A model generated the notes under the pieces. The model was not told the DNA's origin. It worked only from the letters and a program-made list of their open reading frames with translations, and ran no database searches. A stretch of 64,000 bases of DNA, taken from positions 6,844,033 to 6,908,032 of the forward strand of contig CM026393.1 of the NCBI GenBank assembly GCA_014843695.1, in the 5' to 3' direction. Source of the stretch: Archivesica marissinica. Its lineage: Eukaryota; Mollusca; Bivalvia; Venerida; Vesicomyidae. The position numbers and the translations under genes were made by a program. This document shows positions 1 to 10,149 of this stretch, piece by piece (position 1 is the stretch's first letter; every line of letters starts with the position of its first letter).

Positions 1-395
1 TTCCGCTGTACCAAACAATGCAATATACAGCGTGTCATGGTGATTAAGAATACCTGTATATCACACAGAGCCGGCCACAGTGACCGAATAATTAAGGTGT
101 TGATTCAATTTAATTGGTAAGCGTAAGTTTGATGCAAATTATTTATCATTGTCGTCACTACTGAGGCGGGTCGTCCGATTGTCTGTCGTGTGAATGACAT
201 CTTTTTTGATGTTATAATTGACACTTACTTGATTACTCAATTTAGAACTTTAAGCAGCTACCCATAGCAGGGCAATACCGAAATAGTTGTTAAATAATAA
301 ATATCGTAACTTTTGCCATTAACGTTAACGCTGTTAAACTGTGAAGAAATCTTTAGAATATAATAGTAGTATAGTAATACAAGTGAATTGTGAGA
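1..395. other. AT-rich sequence, no gene seen
   Basis: No convincing reading frame or repeat is visible. The last 100 bases lie directly upstream of the BED-finger relic and could be leader sequence of the same dead hAT element, but no matching left terminus was found. Confidence 0.4.
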
Positions 396-461
396 ATGCC
401 TCCACCTAAATCTGTGGTATGGAAGTACTTTGAAAGACTTGACAACACATCAAAGCAATGA
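396..461 (+). pseudogene. BED zinc-finger start, hAT/ZBED transposase relic
   Basis: A 21-codon frame starts with ATG at 396 and ends at TGA 459-461. It reads Met-Pro-Pro-Pro-Lys, then SVVWKYFERLDNTSKQ. The S-x-V-W-x-Y-F pattern is the typical opening of a BED zinc finger, the DNA-binding domain at the N-terminus of hAT transposases and ZBED proteins. The zinc-binding Cys and His residues that should follow are absent, because the frame stops and runs into a palindromic hAT-like end about 50 bases downstream. I read this as the first codons of a transposase gene left in a deleted hAT element. The match is short and comes from motif memory, so chance similarity is possible. Confidence 0.4.
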
Positions 462-511
462 ATTGATTAAAAGCAGGACCAATCTGATTGACGAGACAAG
501 AAGCATAATCC

Positions 512-599
512 ACGGTAACGGTAACCGAGTACTCGAGTACTCGATCGAATACCTTTCCGAGTACTCGAGTACCAAAATCACTACTTTTTGACATCCCTA
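512..599. mobile_element. hAT-like terminal region with palindromes
   Basis: A perfect 16-bp palindrome, GAGTACTCGAGTACTC, lies at 527-542 and a near copy at 559-572. The block ends with ACATCCCTA near 599; its reverse complement, TAGGGATGT, resembles the CAGGG-type ends of hAT elements. Together with the upstream BED-finger relic this suggests the right part of a decayed hAT transposon. The left end and the 8-bp target duplication were not identified. Confidence 0.35.
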
Positions 600-610
600 A
601 CATTAACCCT

Positions 611-857
611 TTAACCCATTTCAGTCTGGATACATTTAAAGGCTTTTGCAAACAACATAGATCCAGATCAGCCACAGCGTGACGCTGCATACTGATCAGG
701 ATCTATGTTGTTTGCTACATAGACAAGTGTCTTAGCAAGATCATCTGAATAGCAAACAGCATAGAGCTTGATCAGACGGCACGTTCCATGGTGGTTGATC
801 TGGCTCTATGTTCTTTGCAAATACTGTTTGAACGGTATCCAGAATGAAATGGGTTAA
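611..857 (+). mobile_element. M1 MITE, piggyBac-like, copy 1
   Basis: Inverted termini: TTAACCCATTTCAGTCTGGA on the left and TATCCAGAATGAAATGGGTTAA (shown by its ends, 836-857) on the right. The TTAA flank plus a terminus starting CCC is the signature of piggyBac elements. The interior is two back-to-back hairpins (about 655-715 and 751-821) built on GCAAACA(A/G)CATAGA arms. There is no coding capacity. A second copy at 9451-9652 is in the opposite orientation. Confidence 0.75.
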
Positions 858-860
858 CGG

Positions 861-892
861 ATCAATGAATTTGATATCCCCTGCTGTCAACT
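861..892 (+). repeat. Orphan unit of the 40-bp satellite
   Basis: This stretch matches the 40-bp unit of the array that starts at 1193 (ATTGATATCCCCTGCTGTCA type). It is cut off from that array by the S1 SINE at 893-1187. Confidence 0.65.
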
Positions 893-1187
893 GTGTGTGT
901 GTGTTTTACGCTTATTTATCGTCGCTACCAGTTGCCCATATGAGCGACACCTCCTGAAGAGATTAGTCCTTTTAGATTTTGGAGGATAGTGCAATGATAC
1001 AGACAGAGACCCATTCCAGAGTCTCCTCTGGTTCTTTTACATGCACAGTGTACAACACCGACATGAGACCTCGGTTTAACGTCCCATCTGAAAGACTGTT
1101 AATTTTATTAGGGTCAGACAGGGGATCGAACCTGTGATCCCTGGATTACCAGTCCAGCGTGTTACCACTGGACTACAGATCCATCTG
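893..1187 (-). mobile_element. S1 SINE, tRNA-Thr-like head, inside 40-bp array
   Basis: On the minus strand the head (1184 down to 1111) folds as a tRNA. It has an A box (TAGTCCAGTGGTAACACG), an anticodon arm CTGGA-CTGGTAA-TCCAG with Thr-like anticodon GGT, and a B box GGTTCGATCCC. The body matches the copy at 53295-53610, including the segment around TCGGTGCTTTACAC and the tail, and ends in a GT-rich run near 893. A run of 40-bp satellite lies on both sides and ACTG flanks both ends, so the SINE inserted into the satellite. The body and tail make a working tRNA gene unlikely. Confidence 0.75.
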
Positions 1188-1192
1188 TTTAC

Positions 1193-2360
1193 TGGCTCTC
1201 AATTGAATGAATTTATATTCCCTGCTGCCAACTGGCTATGAATTCAATGAGTTTATATCACCTGCTGTCAACTGGCTCTGAATTCAATGAGTTTATATTC
1301 GCTGCTGTCAACTGGCTCTGAATTCAATGAGTTTATATTCCCTGCTGTCAACTGGCTCTGAATTCAATGAATTGATATCCCCTGCTGTCAACTGGCTCTG
1401 AATTCAATGAATTTATATTCCCTACTGTCAACTGGCTCTGAATTCAATGAATTTATATCCCCTGCTGTCAACTGGCTCTGAATTCAATGAGTTTATATTC
1501 CCTGCTGTCAACTGGCTCTGAATTCAATGAGTTTATATTCCCTGCTGTCAACTGGCTCTGAATTCAATGAGTTTATATTCACTGCTGTCAACTGGCTCTG
1601 AATTCAATAAGTTTATATTCCCTGCTGTCAACTGGCTCTGAATTCAATGAGTTTATATTCGCTGCTGTCAACTGGCTCTGAATTCAATGAGTTTATATTC
1701 CCTGCTGTCAACTGGCTCTGAATTCAATGAATTGATATCCCCTGCTGTCAACTGGCTCTGAATTCAATGAATTTATATTCCCTACTGTCAACTGGCTCTG
1801 AATTCAATGAATTTATATCCCCTGCTGTCAACTGGCTCTGAATTCAATGAGTTTATATTCCCTGCTGTCAACTGGCTCTGAATTCAATGAGTTTATATTC
1901 CCTGCTGTCAACTGGCTCTGAATTCAATGAGTTTATATTCACTGCTGTCAACTGGCTCTGAATTCAATAAGTTTATATTCCCTGCTGTCAACTGGCTCTG
2001 AATTCAATGAGTTTATATTCGCTGCTGTCAACTGGCTCTGAATTCAATGAGTTTATATTCCCTGCTGTCAACTGGCTCTGAATTCAATAAGTTTATATTC
2101 CCTGCTTTCAACTGGCTCTGAATTCAATGAGTTTATATTCCCTGCTGTCAACTGGCTCTGAATTCAATAAGTTTATATTCCCTGCTGTCAACTGGCTCTG
2201 AATTCAATGAGTTTATATTCCCTGCTGTCAACTGGCTCTGAATTCAATAAGTTTATATTCCCTGCTTTCAACTGGCTCTGAATTCAATGAGTTTATATTC
2301 CCTGCTGCCATCTGGCTATGAATTCAATGAATTGATATTCCCTGCTGTCAACTGGCTCTG
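1193..2360 (+). repeat. 40-bp minisatellite with 9-unit higher-order repeat
   Basis: About 29 tandem units of 40 bp read AATTCAATGAGTTTATATTC then CCTGCTGTCAACTGGCTCTG. Most unit junctions carry the EcoRI site GAATTC. Positions 1261-1620 and 1621-1980 are identical by direct reading, giving a 360-bp, nine-unit higher-order repeat; the match continues to about 2088. The array runs straight into the 52-bp array. Confidence 0.92.
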
Positions 2361-2655
2361 GACGGACAAATTACAATCAAAGGGAAATGACTCTGCTGGT
2401 GTTACTGGCTCTCGACGGACAAATTACAATAAAAGGGAAATAACTCTGGTGTTCTGGCTCTTGACTGACTAATTACAATCAAAGGGAAATAACTATGGTG
2501 TTACTGGCTCTTGACTGACAAATTACAATCAAAGGGAAATAACTCTGGTGTTACTGGCTCTGGACAGACAAATTACAATCAAAGGGAAATAACTCTGGTG
2601 TTACTGGCTCTGGACAGACTAATTACAATCAAAGGGAAATAACTCTGGGTTGTTA
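2347..2655 (+). repeat. ~52-bp minisatellite
   Basis: About six units built on TTACAATCAAAGGGAAATAA and CTCTGGTGTTACTGGCTCT. They share the ACTGGCTCTG word with the preceding 40-bp unit, so the second array may have grown from the edge of the first. Confidence 0.85.
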
Positions 2656-2715
2656 CTGGGTTGATCCTGATGAAAAGTGCACACTCACCACCACACTATG
2701 TTAATACATGTGTAT

Positions 2716-2961
2716 TTAACTCTTTGCATGCTAGCGGCAGATAAAATCACCTTTGCAAACAGCATAGAGCCAGATCAGACGGCACAGAACGTGCCGTCTG
2801 ATCAGGCTCTATGCTGTTTGCTATTCGGATAGTGGAGCTAAAACACTTGGCTGAATAGCAAACAACATGGATCCTGATCAGACGCGGCGTTACGCCGCAG
2901 CTGATCTGGATCTATGTTGTTTGCAAATGTGATTTTATTTACTCAGCAGGCAAAGGGTTAA
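2716..2961 (+). mobile_element. M2 MITE, piggyBac-like, copy 1
   Basis: Ends read TTAACTCTTTGCATGCTAGC and, on the other side, CAGGCAAAGGGTTAA. Inside are two long hairpins. The first (about 2753-2822) pairs GCAAACAGCATAGAGCC with its complement around a GACGGCAC core. The second (about 2857-2927) pairs GCAAACAACATGGATCC around a GCGGCGT core. A reverse-oriented copy lies at 26070-26314. It is non-coding. Confidence 0.75.
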
Positions 2962-3077
2962 GTTCAGAAATTTCCCACCATTACAGTTCCAATAAAATAT
3001 TATGTGGATTTTTAGTAAATTTAAGAGCAATACCTCTGGTGTTACTGGCCCGATTCTAACAAACATCATGTGTCGAC

Positions 3078-3278
3078 ATACAGTCTACATCCGTTATGTC
3101 GAATTCCGTCGGACCGAACAAAATACTTCGACAGAAGTTTGACTTAATGAAATTCGATATAAACAGATCCAGTTATAAAATGATAGTGTCTAAAACGGGA
3201 CTAAATTGATCCGACTTTGAGATAACCGGAGAAAAATCGACATAACCGAATTTGACACAACGGATGTAGACTGTATAT
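3078..3278. mobile_element. T1 MITE, Tc1/mariner-style, copy 1
   Basis: Inverted ends CAGTCTACATCCGTTATGTC and ACACAACGGATGTAGACTG are both flanked by TA, the Tc1/mariner target duplication. Related sequence occurs at 24473-24637 and 25978-26067. There is no transposase frame. Confidence 0.7.
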
Positions 3279-4006
3279 ACTTAAGTTTCATACAATTCCA
3301 CCCATTGGTAATGGAGAACTGGCTCTGGATGTCAAGACTATGCCAAATCAATGTTCCTTGTGGGGGGGGGGGAAATAATATAGTCACAATGCCACTGACA
3401 ATTATATCATGAAAGAGACATAGATAAAGACGAGATTAAATATTAATTCTAATGTTGCTTATTATATCGTTTTTAATCACAAGAAGTTTTCAAAGACCTA
3501 CAGAATGATGCATTTGTGATATGCTATTCATAATCTATATATCAATCAATATTATTATTATTATATACCAAACTTATATAGCGCTCTTTTCATCTAAAAA
3601 TAAAACGTTCAAAAGCGCTTTACAGCCTAAAATATCACAAATATTGATAAAAACTTCCACATACAATGAGATAAAACAAGACAAAATTACAATGGATTCT
3701 AAATATGCTATAAAATACTAGGATCTAAAATTATAACAATTAAAATATAGGTAATAATTAAATAAAATGTGTTCATTTATAATATGCTTCAATATAAGAC
3801 ATGAAACAGAAAAATGCACTTGCCGTAAAGGTAAAATTTATATTATTTTAGAAAAAAATATACCAGGTATGCAAATTTAGTATAAAAATGTGCGAAATAT
3901 TGGGTAAATTCACGCAATGTGTGAAGCATTATTTTCTTCACTCATGTAATAAAATCCATAATTATAAAATTTGTAACGAAAAAGTAACGCTCAATATAAA
4001 CGTGCA
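3279..4006. other. AT-rich sequence, no gene seen
   Basis: Contains a 10-base G run near 3362 and a short motif pair around 3570-3632 (TTATATAGCGC and AGCGCTTTACAGC) that looks like part of a small dispersed element. Reading frames here are short and low-complexity. Confidence 0.4.
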
Positions 4007-4018
4007 CAGTTTCTTTAT

Positions 4019-4247
4019 TTATATTTCGGGTTTTACACCGGCGGGCAGTTTACCTAACAACACCTTTCCTGGGCAGGCTCCAGCGGTTAACCAGTACTTG
4101 GGTGCACCAACCTCCATAAGAAACTGCCAACTTTTTCATATAAATGAGACACGGCCTGAGTGGGGCTCGAACCCGTGACCATCAGTGATGATAGGTTATA
4201 GTAGTATACAAGTCAGCGACCTTAACCACTCGACCATGGAGGCGGAC
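4019..4247 (-). mobile_element. S2 SINE, Ser/Leu-like head, 12-bp TSD
   Basis: The minus-strand head begins GTCCGCCTCCATGGTCGAGT with A box GTCGAGTGGTTAAGG, a long variable-arm-like stretch and B box GGGTTCGAGCCCC. The first two features point to a Ser/Leu-type tRNA ancestor. The 12-bp direct repeat CAGTTTCTTTAT flanks it exactly (4007-4018 and 4248-4259). The body matches the + strand copy at 6220-6485. Confidence 0.85.
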
Positions 4248-4330
4248 CAGTTTCTTTATGGTATCAATATAATTATATAACTAAATTAAGTTTTTCATTT
4301 CTCCAAATGCCTCCTCCTATTAACGAATGA

Positions 4331-4574
4331 TTAACCCATTCAACACCAAGTAACTGACATGGACTGGTCCATGATATTTTTAGACCAATAAATTAATAAC
4401 AAAATTACATTTGGATCAGTTCATTTATCAAAATGGGTAATTTTTTTTCTAAAAATAGTTATATTACTTGAAAAAAGTGCAGATCCTGATGAGACGGCCC
4501 GTCATGAGCCGGCTCATCTGGATCTACACTTTTTTGTAAGCCAATTTAGAGGTCTGTGGTGTTGAAAGGGTTAA
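4331..4574 (+). mobile_element. M3 MITE, piggyBac-like, copy 1
   Basis: Ends TTAACCCATTCAACACCA and TGGTGTTGAAAGGGTTAA. Near the right end is a hairpin with arms AGATCCTGATGAG and CTCATCTGGATCT, flanked by AAAAAAGTGC and CACTTTTTTG. It carries CTAAAAATAG, a MEF2-like word. This family is the commonest MITE in the window. Confidence 0.8.
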
Positions 4575-4739
4575 GGTCATTAAATGTACCCTCTATGCGG
4601 CTACATGTATGATAATATTTTATGTGCCACACACACTTAAGATATTTCTAAGAAACAAATTATTAGAAATCATAATTACACACAAAAATGCAGATTTTAA
4701 TAAAAGTTTTCAATATCTGTCCCAATTAACATATATTTT

Positions 4740-5050
4740 GTAAATTACCTCTGTTTATGATGTATTTATTTACCAATTCACAAATCAGTGTCTATGTTGT
4801 GTAGGCTTACCGGTACTGAAATTAACATTTGTAAATTACCTCTGTTTATGATGTATTTATTTACCAATTCACAAATCAGTGTCTATGTTGTGTAGGCTTA
4901 CCGGTACTGAAATTAACATTTGTAAATTACCTCTGTTCATGATGTATTTATTTACCAATTCACAAATCACATGTCTTATGTTGTAGGCTTACTGAAATTA
5001 ATATTTATAAATTAACTCGATTAATGAATATTATTTACAAATTCACCAAA
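4740..5050 (+). repeat. 91-bp tandem repeat, ~3.4 copies
   Basis: GTAAATTACCTCTGTTTATG starts units at about 4740, 4831 and 4922. A decayed fourth unit starts near 5007. The first two units are nearly identical. Confidence 0.85.
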
Positions 5051-5253
5051 AGTGCGTAAACAGTGGATCGCTGATGTTCAGTAAATTTGCATAATTCTGA
5101 AATACAGTTTTTATTTTTTAAACTCGAAGAGAAGAAAACACAACTATCAATGTTCACCTGTAAACCTTAACTGTAAATGACTCTAATACACATGGATGCA
5201 TTCCATGTGTGCAGTGGGATGGAGTTCCAAATGATGGGACGGGATTCCCTGCA

Positions 5254-5393
5254 GAATTCTAAATTTTGACTGGCATGCTTAGATGATTTTCAGTTTGTGA
5301 TTATTTAGTAAACAAGGATTGAATTCTAACTTTTGACTGGCATGCTTACCGGTAGATGATCAGTTTGTGACACGGTTATTTAGTAAACAAGGA
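5254..5393 (+). repeat. Local duplication, ~65-75 bp, two copies
   Basis: TTTTGACTGGCATGCTTA and TTTAGTAAACAAGGATTG each occur twice in the same order. The second copy has a CCGGTAG insertion. Confidence 0.7.
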
Positions 5394-5526
5394 TTGTTGA
5401 GTTGGGAATTTTTACCCATTGGATAATTTATAATGTAGGATATCTGTGGAGATATAGCAACATAATAATTATAATATGAGAAAGTGGAAGAAAATTGATA
5501 GCATGTTGTGCAAAGAAAACAACGAT

Positions 5527-5612
5527 AAAAACAGAGGAAACAACTTAAAAAGAGGACATACATACTTTTAGGGAGTATTCAGGGGCAGTAACTGACCGAT
5601 GTCTCCCATTGT
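5527..5612 (+). repeat. Dispersed repeat, pairs with 12797-12882
   Basis: GGGAGTATTCAGGGGCA and the surrounding 80 bases recur at 12797-12882 with moderate divergence. The family is unknown. Confidence 0.6.
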
Positions 5613-5879
5613 GTTTGATAGAAAAACCAGTATAACATCAGTACAGACTATGGTGGTCTTTTTAATGTTCTGCTCTCTCTATACCAAATCGTAATACAAA
5701 AGAAATCTATGTGAGTCAATCATCCTTAGAATGGTTTTATTAAACTTTATGGTATAAATAGTAGGACATTTGCAGAGAGTGCAATTTTGTTTCTCGGAAC
5801 GGGAATATCACTAGCCATTAAGAAGTAACTATACTGTGAACTTAATGTTTCAAGTCAAGTGTTTTATTGGCAAAAACAT

Positions 5880-6207
5880 CGGCAGTGAACAAATATTTTG
5901 ATATTGCCCTCCGCCACATTGTCTGTCCTCTTGTCATTGGTTGAAGTTTCATTTGATTTGCTTGAATACAAGTTTACTAATGCTGCGGATAAACGTTTAA
6001 TAAAATGCAAAGGGGAGATAATAAAGTACAACACAGAAAGTTCTTGTGCTCTGTCCAATGACTCATTGTCCTGTATAATTTTTTGAAGTTCAATTTGATT
6101 TAGGAGAAGAATTATATAAGACTCTGTCTTTCATTCTAATCCTTTTTTTGTATTTTGATATGTGTATATTGTTCAATATGTATTATATTGGGAAATAAAA
6201 TATGTTT
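5880..6207 (+). repeat. Diverged relatives of the 153-bp unit
   Basis: The stretch around 5920-6105 (TTGTCCTGTATAATTTTTTG, AAAGGGGAGATAAT) is a decayed version of the unit repeated at 6601-6961. The S2 SINE at 6220 sits between this copy and the next. No gene was seen. Confidence 0.5.
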
Positions 6208-6219
6208 AATCTAATTTGA

Positions 6220-6485
6220 GTCCGCCTCCGTGGTCGAGTGGTTAAGGTCGCTGACTTGTATACCACTGTAACCTATCATCACTGATTGTCACGGGTTCGA
6301 GCCCCGCTCAGGTCGTGTCTCATTTATATGAAAAAGTTGGCAGTTTCTTACGGAGGTTGGTGCACCCAAGTACTGGTTAACTGTTGGAGCCTGCCCAGGA
6401 AAGGTGTTGTTAGGTAAACTGCCCGCTGGCGATATAGCCCGAAATGGTGCTGATGCAGGCGTAAAACCCGAAATATAACATAAAT
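6220..6485 (+). mobile_element. S2 SINE, full, 12-bp TSD
   Basis: The head starts GTCCGCCTCCGTGGTCGAGT and carries B box GGGTTCGAGCCCC. The body includes GGTTGGTGCACCCAAGTACT and a tail ending CCCGAAATATAACATAAAT. AATCTAATTTGA is repeated exactly on both sides (6208-6219, 6486-6497), which proves retroposition. The target lay inside the diverged 153-bp repeat. Confidence 0.88.
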
Positions 6486-6600
6486 AATCTAATTTGATTT
6501 ATTTCAATACTGTTCGAGTTGTGCTGCAGACAAGCATTTAATGAAAATTGAAAAGGGGAGATAATTAGTATGTACTTGTACAGAGAGATATCATTGCGCA

Positions 6601-6961
6601 CTGCACTCCGTCTCATTGCCCTGTATAACTGTTTCAAGTGTCATTTTCTTTCCTTGGATAGTTATCGAGCTATGTTCCGTACAAGTATTTAATGAAGGGA
6701 AATGGGGAACTAATTTGGTAAGCACAACAGACAAGAGTTATGGTTCATGCACACTGCACTCCGCCTCATTGCCCTGTATAACTGTTTCAAGTGTCATTTT
6801 CTTTCCTTGGATAGTTATCGAGCTATGTTCCGTACAAGCATTTAATGAAGGGAAATGGGGAGCTAATTTGGTAAGCACAACAGACAAGAGTTATGGTTCA
6901 TGCACACTGCACTCCGCCTCATTGCCCTGTATAACTGTTTCAAATGTCATTTTCTTTCCTT
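6601..6961 (+). repeat. 153-bp tandem repeat, ~2.4 copies
   Basis: CTGCACTCCG(T/C)CTCATTGCC starts units at 6601, 6754 and 6907, so the period is exactly 153. Because 153 is a multiple of three, a 115-codon frame crosses the array; it only reads the repeat and is not a gene. Confidence 0.9.
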
Positions 6962-7058
6962 GAATAGTTTGCTAGTCTAGCTCCAGACAAAAAGCACCCG
7001 GACGGACGGACAGAATGGCAACTATCATGGCCTCCCTGTTGGGGAGCATAACAAAATG

Positions 7059-7195
7059 TCTAAAGCGGCGCAATTCGCGTTGAAACGAGCGTTCTGATTG
7101 GATTATTAGAATGTAACAAGATGTTTTTTTATATATCAAGAATAATAATAATCCAGTCAAAACGCTCGTTTCAAAGCGAATTGCGCCGCTTTAGA
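7059..7195. mobile_element. Foldback element, ~48-bp arms
   Basis: TCTAAAGCGGCGCAATTCGC on the left is answered by GCGAATTGCGCCGCTTTAGA on the right, and the arms continue inward through AAACGAGCG and CGCTCGTTT. The loop is about 40 bp. This is a hairpin-type MITE; no target duplication was recognised. Confidence 0.75.
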
Positions 7196-7608
7196 AATTT
7201 TCAAAACAAATTGAAAATGCTACGAAATCTCTTTTTGACGTACATTTTTGCCGAATAAACCTACACGTTAGTGGAAACACATTTTATTGATAATGTTAAT
7301 CACAGTTAAAACTCTCCCGTCGAAGATTTTTTTTTGTGCTGACAGAACCCGTGTCCTAGTATGGAAATGTGACCTGCTATGGCCAATGTTTGTGGCAATT
7401 GTTTGCAAAGTATACATGCATGCAGCTTAAAGTTGTGTTTTATTTGAAGAACAATATAAAGACTCGGGATAGGCGTTATATTTGGACAGCTTTGTACAAA
7501 ATTGTTTCAGATAGGGCCATTTTACTGATCGATGCGAAATCTGACATCCCACAGAGTAGAATCCCTGTACTTAAATATATATACTAGTACCCCCAAACGT
7601 GCCGAATC
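7196..7608. other. No gene seen
   Basis: AT-rich. A 72-codon frame at 7369-7587 has no recognisable motif and is taken as chance. Confidence 0.4.
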
Positions 7609-7645
7609 CCTGTGGTTTGAATGGTATCCCGAATGAAATGGTTTA
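7609..7645 (+). mobile_element. M1 MITE terminus fragment
   Basis: GGTATCCCGAATGAAATGG-TTTAA closely matches the right end of M1 (843-857 and upstream). Only this end is present, and it abuts the 39-bp array directly. Confidence 0.55.
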
Positions 7646-7885
7646 ATGAGACATATGATAAATCTCTAGAAGGAAAGGGTATAGAGACATATGATAAATC
7701 TCTATGAAGGAAAGGGTTACTAGACACATATGAAAATCTCTATGAAGGAAAGGGTTAATAGACACATATGATAAATCTCTATGAAGGAAAGGGTTAATAG
7801 ACACATATGATAAATCTCTATGAAGGAAAGGGTTAATAGACACATATGATAAATCTCTATGAAGGAAAGGGTTAATAGACACATA
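7646..7885 (+). repeat. 39-bp array built on an M4-like terminus
   Basis: About six units of 39 bp: TAGACACATATGATAAATCT then CTATGAAGGAAAGGGTTAA. The second half equals the M4 MITE terminus (see 11644 and 15003-15511), so this looks like another array seeded by a MITE end. Confidence 0.85.
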
Positions 7886-8510
7886 CGAAAAGTAAAATAC
7901 ACAACATAACCTTCGTAATAAAATAATCCAAACAACTGCTGTTCCGAATAATCGAATATTCCAAATCTCGTTACGTTATATAATTGTTATTATTGTACAA
8001 AACATTCTTCCCCCCCATAACAACAACCATTACCACTATATTATTAATGTTGCAAAACTCTATATGCAAACAACCTCCTTCCATACAGCAACATTAACAT
8101 AATACATTTCTATGTACATTTTGTAGATATTGAATTGGAAAGTGATTATGAAGAGACAGGTTTTGAGACCTTAGTCTCTGTACTTAACGCATCAGTTCAA
8201 TAATAACATTTCTTTTTGTACCTATCGACAGTTCTATTAATGCTAATATTTGCCCTGACATATCCTAATAATATAAAAGTAAACATCAAACACAAATGAA
8301 TCGATAGTTTGCTTTCAAATACTTAAAGAAGACACATAAACTGTAAGTATGCTTAATTTTAAAATATTTTCGTAAACGCACTAGAACAGAAGTTTTTTTT
8401 ATCACGGTAAGCAAAATTGAAATTACTGTACATTACCACGATGGAAACAAATATGTAGAAGAAATATTGATAGAATTGAGAGCATGTCATACTGATTTAT
8501 AGATAGAGAA
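7886..8510. other. No gene seen
   Basis: AT-rich, with a C run near 8010. Nothing recognisable on either strand. Confidence 0.4.
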
Positions 8511-8884
8511 TTATTGGTCACGGAAATCCATGGACAAGAACACTTCCTTAAAGTCCCAACATGCTCTTACCTAAAATGTTGTTGTCCACTGAGCTATTAT
8601 TGGTCACGGAAATCCATGGACACTTCCTTAAAGTCCCAACATGCTCTTACCTAAAACGTTGTTGTCCACCGAGATATTATTGGTCACAGAAATCCATGGA
8701 CACTTCCTAAAAGTCCCAATTGCACTTACCTAAAACGTTGTTGTCCAGTGAGATATTATTGGTCACGGAAATCCATGGACAAGAACACTTCCTTAAAGTC
8801 CCTATATGCACTTACCTAAAACGTTGTTGTCCACTGAGATATTATTGGTCACGGAAATCCATGGACACTTCCTTAAAGTCCCTC
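8511..8884 (+). repeat. ~80-90-bp tandem repeat, 5 copies
   Basis: TTATTGGTCACGGAAATCCA plus TGGACACTTCCTTAAAGTCC recurs five times. Some units carry a short AAGAACA insertion, so the period varies. Confidence 0.88.
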
Positions 8885-8971
8885 AATATTCCAATAAGCG
8901 GAGGAGTAAAAATCCGGATAAATTGCATTATATTTCCATTCTTTTGTTCCGATATAAGTAAAATTTAAGTA

Positions 8972-9204
8972 TTAACCCATTCAACACCAAGTAACTGACA
9001 TGGACTGGTGCATAATATTATTAGACCAATAAATTAATAAGAAAATTACATTTGGACCAGTTCATTTATCAAAATTGGTAATTTTGTCTAAAAATAGTAA
9101 TATTACTGGCAAAAAGTGCAGATCCTGATGAGACGAGCCGGCTCATCTGGATCTACACTTTTTTGTAAGCCTATTTAGTGTATCTGTAGTGTTGAAAGGG
9201 TTAA
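8972..9204 (+). mobile_element. M3 MITE, copy 2
   Basis: Both M3 ends and the hairpin are present. The hairpin loop is shortened (GATGAGACGAGCCGGCTCATC). The right TTAA forms part of the target duplication of the next SINE, which shows that this MITE was there first. Confidence 0.8.
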
Positions 9205-9226
9205 AGTAAGATCTATTAACAAAATG

Positions 9227-9434
9227 GGCTGTCCGATTAGCACAGTGGTTAGCACGCTTCTCACCAGATGTTCGCCAGATCGGACAGGTGGGTTTTCTCT
9301 GGGTACTCCTGTTTCCTCCCACACAAATGACCACATTTACGCTTTCATCCGCACCAACGAGAGTGATTAATATAAGTTGATAAAGCTTGTTTCGCAATCA
9401 AAAATAAATATTGTTTAAAATTTTTAACAAATAT
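9227..9434 (+). mobile_element. S3 SINE, B box deleted, 26-bp TSD
   Basis: The head GGCTGTCCGATTAGCACAGT keeps the A box but jumps from CTTCTCACCA to CCAGATCGGACAGG, losing the B-box region seen at 28001-28207. The body and tail (CTCCCACACAAATGACCACA, AGTGATTAATATAAGTTG, TTTCGCAATC) match the family. The target duplication starts TTAAAGTAAGATCTATTAAC and ends AAAATG (9201-9226). Its right copy is split by the M1 insertion at 9451. Confidence 0.8.
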
Positions 9435-9450
9435 TTTAAAGTAAGATCTA

Positions 9451-9652
9451 TTAACCCATTTCAATCTGGATACCGTTCCAACAGTATTTGCAAAGAACAT
9501 AGAGCCAGATCAGCCGCCATGGAACATGCCGTCTGATCAGGTTCTATGCTGTTTGCTATTCAGATTATCTTGCTAAGACACTTGGCTATGTAGCAAACAA
9601 CATTATGTTGTTTACAAAAGCCTTTAAATGTATCCAGAATGAAATGGGTTAA
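9451..9652 (-). mobile_element. M1 MITE, copy 2, in TTAA inside a TSD
   Basis: Both M1 ends are present, in reverse order to copy 1. The element sits between ATCTA-TTAA and TTAA-CAAAATG, while the uninterrupted site ATCTATTAACAAAATG is preserved 240 bp upstream. This shows directly that M1 duplicated a TTAA on insertion. Its second hairpin is truncated (CAACATTATGTTG). Confidence 0.85.
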
Positions 9653-9659
9653 CAAAATG

Positions 9660-10085
9660 ATCTGATTAATGGGTGATTATTATTTGCAATTTACCAGCCT
9701 TAATGGGGTTATTTATTTGCAAAATCATGAACAGAGGCGTGTTATAGTCAACACTAGATTCAATTTGCAATTCAATTGAAGTATATTTTTCCATTTGAAA
9801 AAATAAATTACATAGAGACTTTAACAACATGAAGAACATTACAAATAAATGTCAATAAAAGACCTAACATAACAATTAAGTTTTACTTCACACACCACAA
9901 TCTCTCATCATGTTTATGACTAGAAAAAATCTATCGACTATACTTGAACTCACTACGAATGAAATAATTAAATAGAAGTAGTACAAGTAAAATTGATATG
10001 TCTGTCATCTTCCTGTTCGAAATGAGTGTCCCAGTTTATAGTTGGTTCAAAAGCTCACTCAGAGCTTGTGTTGTATTGTTGCTAT
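9660..10085. other. No gene seen
   Basis: AT-rich sequence with no repeat or frame I can support. It ends next to the first AAAATAAAATTTATCTTATC tail at about 10096-10120. Confidence 0.4.
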
Positions 10086-10149
10086 CTTGTCGACTCAAAA
10101 ATAAAATTTATCTTATCTTATTGATGTTTATTTCTTCCTGTTGCTGATG

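Noticed and set aside
6220..6310. tRNA-Ser/Leu gene
   Set aside because: Part of the S2 SINE, proved by the exact target duplication and a second copy at 4019-4247.
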